NCBI GenBank assembly: GCA_947382415.1
Contig: CANCYO010000008.1
Coordinates: 7,422-71,421 of the forward strand
DNA length: 64,000 bases
Source: an uncultured Lachnospiraceae bacterium
GTDB lineage: Bacteria > Bacillota > Clostridia > Lachnospirales > Lachnospiraceae
Reading direction: 5' to 3'
Part shown: positions 34,674 to 43,274 of the stretch, piece by piece
Layout: each line of letters opens with the position of its first letter
Position numbering within the stretch: the first letter of the stretch is position 1
The notes under the pieces: generated by a model
Seen by the model: the letters and a program-made list of their open reading frames with translations, nothing else
Told to the model about the DNA's origin: nothing
Database searches by the model: none
Translations under genes and position numbers: made by a program

Positions 34674-34830
34674 GACTTTGCTCCTTATCAAATATCTCAA
34701 TATACAACTCGGGTATTCTCAAAATCTGCAAAGTCCCAGAGCAGTTCTCAGACTCGCTCCATGCAATCCTGCCCTAAAAGACTTTGCATGGAGCCTCTGC
34801 AATGCACAAAACCATGACGCTTACCTCCCC
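34674..34830 (-). promoter_or_regulatory. Leader with mutually exclusive RNA stems (attenuation candidate)
   Basis: Read on the minus strand: GCTCCATGCAA (34784-34794, inside the leader peptide) can pair with TTGCATGGAGC (34756-34766), 11 bp perfect. The overlapping TGCAAAGTC (34780-34788) can instead pair with GACTTTGCA (34727-34735). That same GACTTTGC can also pair with GCAAAGTC (34674-34681), which abuts the ribosome site and start of the MFS gene. Alternative pairings around a leader peptide are the design of ribosome-controlled attenuators of drug-resistance genes. Confidence 0.6.
34774..34815 (-). CDS. 13-residue leader peptide of the MFS gene
   Basis: MVLCIAEAPCKVF, preceded at 7 nt by a very strong ribosome site GGGGAGGT (34823-34830). 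The frame covers one arm of two competing stems. A ribosome stalled or slowed on this peptide would change the downstream fold and expose the MFS start. The peptide is not one of the known Erm or Mef leaders as far as I can recall. Confidence 0.6.
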   Translation of the reverse strand: MVLCIAEAPCKVF

Positions 34831-35102
34831 TATCACATATTAACCTTTTATATGCACCTTTACTATTGATACTCCTCATTCTAACGTCTGATCAACTTTA
34901 CGTCCAAAGTCATGGGCATACATCGGGCATACCTTTCAAGCCAATAGAAGCATCCCACTCCTACAAAATACATCATTTCTCCAAATCTGATTATATCACA
35001 GTCAGCTCTTAAATTACAGTTTTGCATTCATTTTTCTAAAGGCCTTTGTCTAAAGGCAAACTTTACATGATCAAGGACATAATCAGGTTCATAAAATTGC
35101 CA
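34831..35102. other. Intergenic region without recognised gene
   Basis: Between the MFS leader and the VOC promoter. AT-rich, with a TAAAGGCCTTTGTCTAAAGGCAAA-type local repeat near 35037-35060. I see no clear promoter for the MFS transcript and no gene. Confidence 0.5.
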
Positions 35103-35131
35103 TTGTTGCCTATTAAGTAAAATGGTATAAT
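35103..35131 (+). promoter_or_regulatory. Sigma-A promoter of the VOC gene
   Basis: TTGTTG (35103-35108) and TATAAT (35126-35131) with a 17-bp spacer, 37 bp before the start codon. Confidence 0.7.
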
Positions 35132-35167
35132 AAAATAACTCCGGATTTGAAAGGAAGGACTTTTGAG

Positions 35168-35560
35168 ATGAAGTTAAATACCATCCATCACATCGCCATT
35201 ATTGTATCTGATATTCAGGCAGCAAAGGACTTTTATGTCCATAAACTCGGATTTGAGGTAATCAGAGAAAATTATCGGGAACAGAGAAAGGACTGGAAAC
35301 TGGATCTGAAAATCGGAGAAGGCGCAGAGGCTATTGAATTGGAAATTTTTGCAGAATCAAATCCGCCTGAACGAGTCAACCGGCCTGAGGCCTGCGGTCT
35401 GCGCCATCTGGCTTTTCATGTAGAGGATGTTGCGGCAACAGTCGCAGAATTGAAAAAATGCGGAATCACATGTGAACCGATTCGATATGATGAATATACA
35501 CACAAAAAAATGACATTTTTCTTTGATCCGGACGGCCTGCCATTAGAACTTCATGAATAG
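35168..35560 (+). CDS. VOC family protein (glyoxalase I-like)
   Basis: 130 residues starting MKLNTIHHIAIIVSDIQAAK; GGAAGG lies 9 nt upstream, so this ATG is preferred over the frame start at 35147. Metal ligands expected of a VOC enzyme are visible: His in IHHIAI, Glu in IELEIF, His in LRHLAFHVED and Glu in LPLELHE. It resembles the small YaeR/GloA2-like proteins. Substrate unknown. It is monocistronic with its own promoter. Confidence 0.85.
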   Translation: MKLNTIHHIAIIVSDIQAAKDFYVHKLGFEVIRENYREQRKDWKLDLKIGEGAEAIELEIFAESNPPERVNRPEACGLRHLAFHVEDVAATVAELKKCGITCEPIRYDEYTHKKMTFFFDPDGLPLELHE

Positions 35561-35715
35561 TTTTTGATAAAATGAACAGCTCTTGATACATAGAGCATAT
35601 AATGCATGATGTTCCATATTGGTAACACGCTTTACCGGCTTGGTTCTTGAAATGTTTTTTATTCTCCTCAATAATAAATGTCATAGAATGCAAATACTGA
35701 AAGGAGCTGACACTT

Positions 35716-36573
35716 ATGGCAGAGTTTGGGGAACAATTAAAAAGAGCGCGGGAATTAGAGGGATATACACAACAATCTTTTGCAGAGAAAATTTATGTAA
35801 CGAGACAGACTGTCTCAAGATGGGAAAGTGGCGCAAGATATCCGGATCTGCATACTACTAAAAAAATTGCCGAGGTACTAAATGTTTCAATTGACGAATT
35901 ATTATCCGGTGAAGAACTGCGGGCAAACATTGAAAAAATACCAGTTTTAGAAAAGAATCCTGAAGTTATTATTCAGACGGTAATCTATTCAATTGCTTGT
36001 TTATCCTACCTGCTTATGAGTTTCTTCTCATGGAAGGAAGTAATATTTCCAAATGACGCATTAAGAAATACACCGGCTGGAAACATAAGTGTTATAACGA
36101 TTATTAAGCTTTCCGAATATACAATAACTGCAATTTTGCTGCTGATTGGTATTATATATTCTTCTAAAAGGGAAATTACACCAACTAAAATTACATTTAT
36201 TGTAAGTTCACCATATATTTTTCATGCAATCGATGTGTTAAGTTCGTATATAGAGATTCAGATCAAACATAACGGGTATTTTCCAGTGTTGGATTTTTGC
36301 CTGGAATTATTGATACCAATTATATGTGTAATAGGCATTCGGTTCTTTTTTGTTAGGAAAAGTACGATATTGACATATCTTATCATTTGTGGAATATGTT
36401 CAGCATCTTTAGGATATGTATTATATGGATATTTACTGCATTTGAGAATAGCTACGGATTTGGGGTTTGTAATTAGTACAATTCATGCGCTTGGAATGAT
36501 TGGAATATTTATTCTTTTGTGGTATCAGGCATATATTTATAACAAAAGAAAAAAACTTGCAATCAGAGATTAA
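35716..36573 (+). CDS. Xre family regulator with membrane domain
   Basis: 285 residues. Residues 1-65 form a helix-turn-helix of the Xre type (LKRARELEGYTQQSFAEKIYVTRQTVSRWESG, then PDLHTTKKIAEVLNVSIDELL). The remainder holds about six transmembrane helices, so the regulator is tethered to the membrane. Such proteins are common in Clostridia and are thought to link envelope signals to transcription. Targets are unknown. AAAGGAG precedes the ATG. Confidence 0.85.
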   Translation: MAEFGEQLKRARELEGYTQQSFAEKIYVTRQTVSRWESGARYPDLHTTKKIAEVLNVSIDELLSGEELRANIEKIPVLEKNPEVIIQTVIYSIACLSYLLMSFFSWKEVIFPNDALRNTPAGNISVITIIKLSEYTITAILLLIGIIYSSKREITPTKITFIVSSPYIFHAIDVLSSYIEIQIKHNGYFPVLDFCLELLIPIICVIGIRFFFVRKSTILTYLIICGICSASLGYVLYGYLLHLRIATDLGFVISTIHALGMIGIFILLWYQAYIYNKRKKLAIRD

Positions 36574-36650
36574 GTAAATTTAAGTGGTAAGTAATGAGGA
36601 AATGCCCGGCAGGAATGAATAATGGCTCTGAGGGCAGATTTACTGAATAA

Positions 36651-36689
36651 AATAAAAAAAGCGGGAAGCCTGATTTTTCAAGCTTCCCG
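36651..36689 (-). terminator. Terminator of tRNA-Leu
   Basis: Stem CGGGAAGC (36682-36689 complement) / GCTTCCCG (36662-36669 complement), loop of 12 nt, followed on the minus strand by CTTTTTTTATTTT. It lies 15 bp after the tRNA 3' end. Confidence 0.9.
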
Positions 36690-36703
36690 AAAGTTTAACC
36701 GAA

Positions 36704-36787
36704 TGCGGAAGATGGGACTTGAACCCACACGGCATTGCTGCCACAAGATCCTTAGTCTTGCTCGTCTGCCAGTTCCGACACTTCCGC
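36704..36787 (-). tRNA. tRNA-Leu (anticodon AAG)
   Basis: 84-nt class II tRNA. Acceptor GCGGAAG/CTTCCGC, anticodon stem CAAGA/TCTTG with loop CTAAGGA, a long variable arm, and T-loop GGTTCAAGTCC. CCA is not encoded. The anticodon reads CUU codons. Confidence 0.95.
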
Positions 36788-36873
36788 ATCACACAAAATA
36801 TATAATAACACTACGCCTTCCAAAAGTCAATCATTTTTTTCCAAGCAGATTCCAGCAGCAGGTTCCAGTCAGC

Positions 36874-38031
36874 CTATCGGATCCATCCCCAGCAGATGGC
36901 CAGAAACTCTCCCAGAAAGTACATACCTCTCAGCCAGATAAAAATACCCGTTGCCGCAAGCGCCATCCTGCATTTCCTGTCGTTCCTGCTTCTTAAAACA
37001 GCCCCCGCCTGAGAAACGATGACACAAAGCAATAGACACATGGTTCCGAAGGACGCTCTGTCAGGATAATGAGGCGACAACACCATGGCCCCCCAGGACA
37101 ACAGCGCACCTGCAAGCAGAAGCACATCCCTTTCCCTCAACCGATTGCCCAGCACACAGACATTCACAAAAACCAGCGCCGCCGTCACCAGGATAACCGG
37201 GAACAGATACTCCCAGGCGCCCTTGCACACGCCGTACATTCTGAGAAAAATCTGCCACAAGGTTCCGTATTGACTGCTGGCCACCTCGGCGCTGCGTACG
37301 CTGTTTCCGGGTGCTATGATCATCAGCACACTGCCCGCCAGACAAAAAAGGCTCCCCAACGGCATCCAGAGACGGATGGTCTGTTTTCTTTTCCTAAGCA
37401 GCATCATGACCATCAAAGTGAGCACCCACACGGCAGGTCCCATATTCTCGTTGGTCCAGCCGCTCAAAAGCCCCAACACGGGAGCCAGCAACAGGAAACC
37501 GGGTATCTCCTTTTTCTGATCTGTCTCCGCCTGTCTCAGATACAGCCACAAAAATCCCAGAATCAGCACGGTAGTATAGAGATAATTACATGCCCCGGTC
37601 TGCCAGTACATGCTCATCTTCCAATTGGCATTCAGTCCATGCAGGAATCCCACCGTCAGCGTCACAAAGGCCAGCCGCCTCTCTCCTGTCACCGCATTGA
37701 TCATCCACGCCAGCAATACGATCATTGCCACATTCAGCGCATCTGCCACAGGTTCGCTTAAGCATAGCAATATGAGCTGCGCAACGGTGTGGGCCACGGT
37801 ACGCCCGCCCCAGTTGTTATAATGCCAGATCTGCGCCTGCAGAATATCCTGTAACGAGGACAGCGGCCTCTCGGCAAAAAGCACCGTGCCATACCACTCG
37901 TCGTCCATCATCACAGGCACTTCCCGCTGGGTCAGCCACATGCAGGCAAGTCCCACCAGAAACAGAACTATCCAGAATAAGCTGTCCAGCCCCCGTTTCC
38001 TGTCATCTCGCCCCATACGTCCCTGTTTCAT
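36874..38031 (-). CDS. DUF6056-like polytopic membrane protein
   Basis: 385 residues from ATG 38031 (GGAGAGG upstream; a TTG at 38046 is less likely). About ten hydrophobic helices. The first extracellular loop carries MMDDEWYGTVLF, and WGGRTVAHTVAQ follows, the acidic and Arg/His motifs typical of GT-C-like membrane proteins of the DUF6056 type. A polyprenyl-phosphate-sugar dependent transferase role is plausible but not shown. It is a single gene between tRNA-Leu and the uronate operon. Confidence 0.65.
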   Translation of the reverse strand: MKQGRMGRDDRKRGLDSLFWIVLFLVGLACMWLTQREVPVMMDDEWYGTVLFAERPLSSLQDILQAQIWHYNNWGGRTVAHTVAQLILLCLSEPVADALNVAMIVLLAWMINAVTGERRLAFVTLTVGFLHGLNANWKMSMYWQTGACNYLYTTVLILGFLWLYLRQAETDQKKEIPGFLLLAPVLGLLSGWTNENMGPAVWVLTLMVMMLLRKRKQTIRLWMPLGSLFCLAGSVLMIIAPGNSVRSAEVASSQYGTLWQIFLRMYGVCKGAWEYLFPVILVTAALVFVNVCVLGNRLRERDVLLLAGALLSWGAMVLSPHYPDRASFGTMCLLLCVIVSQAGAVLRSRNDRKCRMALAATGIFIWLRGMYFLGEFLAICWGWIR

Positions 38032-38120
38032 ATCAATCCTCTCCAACCGGCTTATCTCACCGGCACTCCCACATTATTCTGACCTGATCAGTCAATATTA
38101 TTATTCCTGTCCGAAAGATA

Positions 38121-38154
38121 AGAAAAGCACAGGTGAGCGCATACCCACCTGTGC
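38121..38154 (-). terminator. Terminator of the uronate operon
   Basis: GCACAGGTG (38146-38154 complement) pairs with CACCTGTGC (38127-38135 complement), followed on the minus strand by TTTTCTTATC. It lies 20 bp after the kdgK stop. Confidence 0.88.
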
Positions 38155-38174
38155 CAAATGTTTCAGTAAAGCGA

Positions 38175-39206
38175 TCAGCGCTGTACGCGTCCGGAAGCAT
38201 CGCCGCCTGCCAGAGTCTCAACTTCTTTTCTGGAAACCAGATTGAAGTCGCCGGGGATGGTGTGCTTCAGAGCGGAAGCTGCCACACCGTACTCAAGAGC
38301 AGACTTGAAGTCCTTGCCGTCCACGAGACCGCAGATCACGCCGCCCGCAAAGGAATCGCCGCCGCCCACACGGTCAACGATGGGATGAATGCTGTACTCC
38401 TTGGAGTGATAGAACTCCTTGGTGTCTCTGGAGTAGATACATGCAGACCAACCGTTATCGGAAGCGGAACGGCTCACGCGCAGGGAGGAAATGCAGTACT
38501 CAAAATTGTAATCTGCAACCATCTGCTCGAAGATGGACTTGTAGCCTGCCAGCTCCAGATCGCCGCTGGTAACGTCAGTGTTGCCGGGCTTGTAGCCAAG
38601 TACCAGCTCAGCATCCTCCTCGTTGCCGATGCAGACGTCAACATACTTCATCAGATTCTTCATAACCTTCTGAGCCTTCTCGGAAGACCAGAGTTTCTTA
38701 CGGAAGTTCAGATCCACGGAAACTTTCACATTGTGCTTCTTGGCAGCGATCAGAGCCTTCTCGGTCAGCTCTGCAGCGCTGTCGGATACGGCGGGAGTGA
38801 TACCTGTGAAATGGAACCAGTCAGCGCCCTCAAAAATCTTGTCGAAATCAAAATCAGCCTCGGTTGCGGTGGAGATGGAAGAATGTGCTCTGTCGTAAAC
38901 TACCTTGGAGGGTCTCATGGAAGAACCGCTCTCCAGATAGTAGATGCCGAGTCTCTCGCCGCACTTTGCGATATTTTTGGTCTCAACGCCATACTTTCTC
39001 AGCGCCGCCACTGCGCACTCGCCGATCTCATTGTCGGGAACAGCGGTAACGAACTCTGCATTATGGCCATAGTTAGCAAGAGATACAGCCACATTAGCCT
39101 CACCGCCGCCGTAGCATACGTCGAACTCGTCTGCCTGAATGAATTTCTCGTTGTTGGGGGTGGACAGTCTGAGCATGATCTCACCCATGGTAATTACTTT
39201 TGCCAT
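38175..39206 (-). CDS. kdgK: 2-dehydro-3-deoxygluconokinase (KDG kinase)
   Basis: 343-residue PfkB-family sugar kinase. The N-terminal MGEIMLRLSTPN is followed by the substrate-binding YGGGEANVAVSLA. The catalytic signature is VDRVGGGDSFAGGVICGL, with the base Asp in GGGDSF. It phosphorylates 2-keto-3-deoxygluconate to KDPG in the cytoplasm, using ATP. It is the last gene of the kduI-kduD-isomerase-kdgA-kdgK operon, so KDG kinase is preferred over other PfkB activities. Intergenic distance to kdgA is 88 bp. Confidence 0.9.
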   Translation of the reverse strand: MAKVITMGEIMLRLSTPNNEKFIQADEFDVCYGGGEANVAVSLANYGHNAEFVTAVPDNEIGECAVAALRKYGVETKNIAKCGERLGIYYLESGSSMRPSKVVYDRAHSSISTATEADFDFDKIFEGADWFHFTGITPAVSDSAAELTEKALIAAKKHNVKVSVDLNFRKKLWSSEKAQKVMKNLMKYVDVCIGNEEDAELVLGYKPGNTDVTSGDLELAGYKSIFEQMVADYNFEYCISSLRVSRSASDNGWSACIYSRDTKEFYHSKEYSIHPIVDRVGGGDSFAGGVICGLVDGKDFKSALEYGVAASALKHTIPGDFNLVSRKEVETLAGGDASGRVQR

Positions 39207-39294
39207 TGTTGTTTGTTTCCTTTCCTGTTTTTCGCTTTTAATATTATCTTTTTATTGCCTGAACTTTGTAAATTGGCCGTACGGCCGGATAATC

Positions 39295-40260
39295 TTACTT
39301 CTGAACAAGATGCACTGCGAAACCGCCGATCTCTTCCTTCAGATAAATAGCCTTCAGACCGCCCTTTGCATCCTTCTTGGCAGTATTCTCATCAAACTCA
39401 ACGCCCAGAACGGTACTGAGATAATTGACTGCTCTCTCGATATAATTGGTGCGGATGGCAATGTGGCCGTTCTTGCCCAGATAAGGAGTCTTCATAACCT
39501 CCAGAGCGGTACCTGCAAACACCGAGCTTCCGCCCACCTTGGCGGGCATACCGAAGATAAATCCGAAACGGTTTGCTGCCTTCTCTGCTTCCTCGGCATT
39601 CTCTGCATTTACACCCACATGAGCAAGCTCAAATCCCAGCATGGTCTGAACTGCCTCGCGGGTCAACTGCTCGATCTTGTCCCACTCACCCGCATTGATC
39701 AGATCGCCGGGAACCATCCAGGAACCGCCGCAGGCGATGATCTTGGGGAAGTCGAGATAAGAGGTCAGATTCTTTGCGTTCACGCCGCCGGTGGGCATAA
39801 ACTTCATATTTACATAGGGAGCCGCCATAGCCTTGATCTTTGCAAGACCACCGGACTGCTCTGCAGGGAAGAACTTCACGACATCCAGACCAAGCTCAAT
39901 GGCCTGCTCGATATCGGAGGGGCTGGAAGTACCGGGAGTGATGGGCACACCCTTCTCGATACAATACTTTACGGTCTTGGGATTCAGGCCCGGGCTCACA
40001 ATAAATTTAGAGCCTGCAGCCACCGCTGCATCCACCTGCTCCGCGTTCAGGACAGTTCCCGCGCCCACACACATATTGGGAAAATTGTCCGTCATAATCT
40101 TGATAGCCTCTGCCGCCGCACTTGTGCGGAAGGTAACCTCCGCACAGGGAAGTCCGCCTGCGCACAGAGCCTTTGCCAAAGGAAGCGCATCCTTTGCATC
40201 ATCAATTTTTACAACCGGCACAATACCGATCTTGCTGATTTGCTCTAATACTGCGTTCAT
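39295..40260 (-). CDS. kdgA: KDPG/KHG aldolase fused to a C-terminal VOC domain
   Basis: 321 residues. Residues 1-210 are a class I aldolase: GIVPVVKIDDA, EVTFRT (catalytic Glu), GAGTVLN, SPGLN, and the Schiff-base Lys in DVVKFFPAEQ. The last 110 residues (AHVGVNAENAEEAEKAANRF, then RAVNYLSTVLGVEFD) form a VOC/glyoxalase-like domain. KDPG is split to pyruvate and glyceraldehyde 3-phosphate. The added domain is absent from the short enterobacterial Eda and its role is unknown; it might act as a sugar-binding or epimerase module. Confidence 0.9.
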   Translation of the reverse strand: MNAVLEQISKIGIVPVVKIDDAKDALPLAKALCAGGLPCAEVTFRTSAAAEAIKIMTDNFPNMCVGAGTVLNAEQVDAAVAAGSKFIVSPGLNPKTVKYCIEKGVPITPGTSSPSDIEQAIELGLDVVKFFPAEQSGGLAKIKAMAAPYVNMKFMPTGGVNAKNLTSYLDFPKIIACGGSWMVPGDLINAGEWDKIEQLTREAVQTMLGFELAHVGVNAENAEEAEKAANRFGFIFGMPAKVGGSSVFAGTALEVMKTPYLGKNGHIAIRTNYIERAVNYLSTVLGVEFDENTAKKDAKGGLKAIYLKEEIGGFAVHLVQK

Positions 40261-40349
40261 ATAATCCTCATTTCCGCCGCTTGGCCGCGGCTAATATTAA
40301 TCATACTATTCTCATGAAAACGATCCGGATTCATCTGCCCCGGGAAGCG

Positions 40350-40988
40350 TTACGCCAGCACTTCCTTCACCGCAGCCGCAATCTTGTCGCACTTGCAGTT
40401 GGCAAAGAAATATTCCTGGAATTTTGCACCGGACAATGCGCCCTTTACAAGATCTCTGTCCAGATTCTGAAGGATGGTCACCATGTCGGTATGAGTCACT
40501 TCCTTTACCTTGTCCAGAATCTTTTTGTTGCGCTGTTCGGGCTCCACTCTCTCGGGAGGGTATCCACCGCCGCCGGGAGCGCAGAACAATTTCTCAAACG
40601 TATACTCCAGATTCAGCTCGCCGCCCCACCCAAAATTCTCCGCAAAGGGAAGAGCCACACAGTTGCCGTCGTTTACCTGAGAGAACAGATAGGCGTCAAG
40701 GGGAGACTCGATATGCCCGCAAAGCACCCTGGGGAAGGAATTGCAGGCAAGCATGGCACCCTCGCCGGTGCCGCAGCCGGTGATCACATAATCCGCCGCG
40801 CCGGAGTTGAGCAGTACCGCTGCCAAGATACCGTTCTGCACATAGGTGAGGGAGTTGGGATCCTCGGCACCGCACATGCCATAGTTAAACACCTCATGCC
40901 CCATGGGCTCCACCACCTTTTTCAAAGTGGCACAGATCATCTCATTCTTCCCAGCCTGACTGTTTTCATTGATCAATGCAATCTTCAT
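40350..40988 (-). CDS. RpiB/LacAB family sugar isomerase of the uronate operon
   Basis: 212 residues starting MKIALINENSQAGKNEMI. It has the RpiB fold pattern: VFNYGM, then DYVITGCGTGEGAMLACNSFPRVLCG, with the catalytic Cys in GCGTGEG. It is longer than RpiB (about 150), with a C-terminal helical addition. RpiB-like proteins are known that isomerise 4-deoxy-5-ketouronate, the same job as KduI. Both types occur here side by side, so this one may serve a different keto-sugar. Start at 40988 preferred over 40994. Confidence 0.78.
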   Translation of the reverse strand: MKIALINENSQAGKNEMICATLKKVVEPMGHEVFNYGMCGAEDPNSLTYVQNGILAAVLLNSGAADYVITGCGTGEGAMLACNSFPRVLCGHIESPLDAYLFSQVNDGNCVALPFAENFGWGGELNLEYTFEKLFCAPGGGGYPPERVEPEQRNKKILDKVKEVTHTDMVTILQNLDRDLVKGALSGAKFQEYFFANCKCDKIAAAVKEVLA

Positions 40989-41059
40989 ATTCACAAACCT
41001 TTCTGCTGATTGATACTTTTTTCTCCGCGGAAAATGCGAAGCATTAATTCTTTTCGTCC

Positions 41060-41863
41060 TTAGCTGGGCTGCTTTCCGATATAAGCAAGAATACCGCCGT
41101 CAACATAGAGGATATGACCGTTTACCGCATCGGAAGCGCTGGATGCCAGGAATACTGCAGGACCGGTGAGTTCCTCAGGATCAAGCCATCTGCCTGCGGG
41201 AGTTCTCGCACAGATAAACTCGTCGAAAGGATGTCTGCTGCCATCTGCCTGTTTCTCGCGAAGAGGCGCTGTCTGAGGGGTAGCGATGTAGCCGGGTCCA
41301 ATGCCGTTGCACTGAATATTGTACTGAGCGTACTCTGCACAGATATTCTTGGTCAGCATCTTCAGACCACCCTTACCTGCAGCGTATGCAGATACGGTCT
41401 CACGGCCAAGCTCGGACATCATGGAGCAGATGTTGATGATCTTTCCGCCGCCCTTCTTGATCATGGAAGGAATAACTGCCTTGGAAACAATGAAAGGAGC
41501 GTTCAGGTCAACATCAACTACCTGTCTGAACTCAGCGGCGCTCATCTCGGTCATGGGGATACGCTTGATGATACCTGCGTTGTTCACCAGGATATCGATC
41601 ACGCCAACCTCCTTCTCGATCTGTGCCACCATGGCATTTACGGCATCCTCATCGGTAACATCACACACATAACCATGTGCCTTGATACCTTTCTCTGCAT
41701 ATGCGGCAAGACCCTTCTCCAGCTTGTCCTGCGCAAGATCGTTAAAGCAGATGGTTGCTCCTGCCTCTGCATATGCGGAAGCAATGGCAAAACCAATACC
41801 GTAGGATGCACCGGTAACCAGTGCCACTTTGCCCTCCAGGCTGAAATTAGTGAAATTGCTCAT
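41060..41863 (-). CDS. kduD: 2-dehydro-3-deoxy-D-gluconate 5-dehydrogenase
   Basis: 267-residue classical short-chain dehydrogenase. Cofactor site TGASYGIGFAIA, NNAG motif (ILVNNAGIIKR), and catalytic S-Y-K: ICSMMSEL and YAAGKGG (Tyr and Lys). The C-terminal ASDAVNGHILYVDGG is standard. It reduces 2,5-diketo-3-deoxygluconate to KDG with NAD(P)H. It sits directly after kduI, which supplies its substrate, so KduD is preferred over other SDR roles. AAAGGAGAG precedes the ATG. Confidence 0.9.
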   Translation of the reverse strand: MSNFTNFSLEGKVALVTGASYGIGFAIASAYAEAGATICFNDLAQDKLEKGLAAYAEKGIKAHGYVCDVTDEDAVNAMVAQIEKEVGVIDILVNNAGIIKRIPMTEMSAAEFRQVVDVDLNAPFIVSKAVIPSMIKKGGGKIINICSMMSELGRETVSAYAAGKGGLKMLTKNICAEYAQYNIQCNGIGPGYIATPQTAPLREKQADGSRHPFDEFICARTPAGRWLDPEELTGPAVFLASSASDAVNGHILYVDGGILAYIGKQPS

Positions 41864-41912
41864 GTTATCTCTCCTTTTCTTTTTAAAAATTTGCTTACTG
41901 CATCAGATCTTT

Positions 41913-42773
41913 TTACATCAGATCTTTCATGGCCACGCCGTCCATGTCGTCGAAGTCCTGATTCTCACCCACCATACCCCAGATGAAGGTATAGGCTCTG
42001 GAGCCGCATCCCGAGTGGATGGACCAGCTGGGGGAGATCACTGCCTCCTCGTTTCTCATGACAATATGGCGGGTTTCCTGAGGCTCGCCCATATAGTGCA
42101 TCACAAAAGCGTCCTCGGGCATCTCAAAGTACAGATAAACCTCCATACGTCTGTCATGCGTATGACAGGGCATCGTGTTCCACACACTGCCGGGCTCCAG
42201 CTTGGTCATACCCATCTCGAGCTGACAGCTCTCCACCTGTCCGGGGAGAATGTACTTGCAGATGACTCTGTGGTTGGCGTCCTCCAGGGAGCCAAGTTCC
42301 ACTTTATTCTCATCCTTCACGATCACCACGCCCTCCTCGGGAGTACCCTCAGGCTTGATGAGCACTGTGGGGCAGGTTCTGTGTGCAGGAGCAGAATTCA
42401 GATAAAATTTTGCGGGATTTGCGGAATCATCGCTCTCAAAGACAATGTCCCTGGAACCCATTCCGATATACATACCCTCCTTAAAGCCGACCTTGTACGT
42501 CTTCCCGTCAACGGTGATCGTACCTGCGCCGCCGATGTTGATGACGCCCAGCTCTCTTCTCTGACAGAAATACTCGGCCCGAAGCTCGTCTCCTGCCGTC
42601 AGCTTAATGGGCGCTGCCGGCACTGCCGCACCTGTGATGATTCTGTCAATGTGGCTGTATACCAGCTTGATCTCGCCGGGCACGAAAAGATTCTGGATCA
42701 GAAACTCTTCTCTCAGACGCTCTGTGGTATAATGTTTCACATCTCTTGGGGATACTGCTGTTCTAAGTTCCAC
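41913..42773 (-). CDS. kduI: 5-dehydro-4-deoxy-D-glucuronate isomerase
   Basis: 286 residues from GTG at 42773; AGAGAGG lies 6 nt upstream and the product then starts (M)ELRTAVSPRDVKHYT as in KduI. A TTG 63 bases further up gives no conserved residues. Conserved blocks: MVYSHIDRIITG-like start, RRELGVINIGGAGTI, zinc ligands in MPCHTHDRRMEVY, and QETRHIVMRNEEAVISPSWSIHSGCG. It converts 4-deoxy-5-ketouronate from pectin or glycosaminoglycan breakdown to 2,5-diketo-3-deoxygluconate. It is the first gene of the operon. No polysaccharide lyase or transporter is in the window, so uptake is encoded elsewhere. Confidence 0.93.
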   Translation of the reverse strand: MELRTAVSPRDVKHYTTERLREEFLIQNLFVPGEIKLVYSHIDRIITGAAVPAAPIKLTAGDELRAEYFCQRRELGVINIGGAGTITVDGKTYKVGFKEGMYIGMGSRDIVFESDDSANPAKFYLNSAPAHRTCPTVLIKPEGTPEEGVVIVKDENKVELGSLEDANHRVICKYILPGQVESCQLEMGMTKLEPGSVWNTMPCHTHDRRMEVYLYFEMPEDAFVMHYMGEPQETRHIVMRNEEAVISPSWSIHSGCGSRAYTFIWGMVGENQDFDDMDGVAMKDLM

Positions 42774-42965
42774 CTTACGCCTCTCTTTCCTTGACGGAAA
42801 CCGTCTGTACGCTCTCATCAGTCCGCATTCCGCCAATTGTGATTTTCATGAAAGTATTTTAAGTATAACACAAACTCCTGAGCAATTCTACCATAAAACT
42901 TACAATTTATGAAAAATTTTAGTAAATGCTACCAAAAGAAATGGTTCTGTTATCCGCCTCTGAAT

Positions 42966-43013
42966 ATTTAAAAGCCCCGCAGACCATGCTTTACACATTC
43001 GGTCTGCGGGGCT
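42966..43013 (-). terminator. Terminator after the small membrane protein genes
   Basis: A 13-bp perfect stem AGCCCCGCAGACC (42973-42985) with GGTCTGCGGGGCT (43001-43013), 15-nt loop, followed on the minus strand by TTTAAATATT. Confidence 0.85.
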
Positions 43014-43031
43014 CATTGTTTTCAGCTATCG

Positions 43032-43238
43032 TCAGTTCGGTACAAAAATCGCAACATCGTCTTCCAGATTCTCCCGAATCTCAACCATATCCTCTGACTC
43101 CTGTACCATACCCTCCTGCTGACCCGGTTCAGCGGCAATAGACTGCTCCTGATCGTTGATCATAAAAAAGCCGATCCCGACACCCAAAACAGCTATGACT
43201 GCCAGACCCAAAAACACAAATATTTTTTTCTTATTCAT
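43032..43238 (-). CDS. Small single-pass membrane protein
   Basis: 68 residues: MNKKKIF, then a hydrophobic segment (VFLGLAVIAVLGVGIGFFMI), then an acidic outside part rich in Glu, Asp and Gln (EESEDMVEIRENLEDD-like). AGGAGGGAG precedes the ATG. It follows the secreted protein gene at 43275 by 36 bp and shares its terminator. Function unknown. Confidence 0.65.
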   Translation of the reverse strand: MNKKKIFVFLGLAVIAVLGVGIGFFMINDQEQSIAAEPGQQEGMVQESEDMVEIRENLEDDVAIFVPN

Positions 43239-43274
43239 AACTCCCTCCTCTTAAGATATCTCTATACTGCCGGA

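Noticed and set aside
38133..39350. Plus-strand open frame of 405 codons
   Set aside because: It is the complement of the KDG kinase gene; the kinase motifs on the minus strand are unambiguous.
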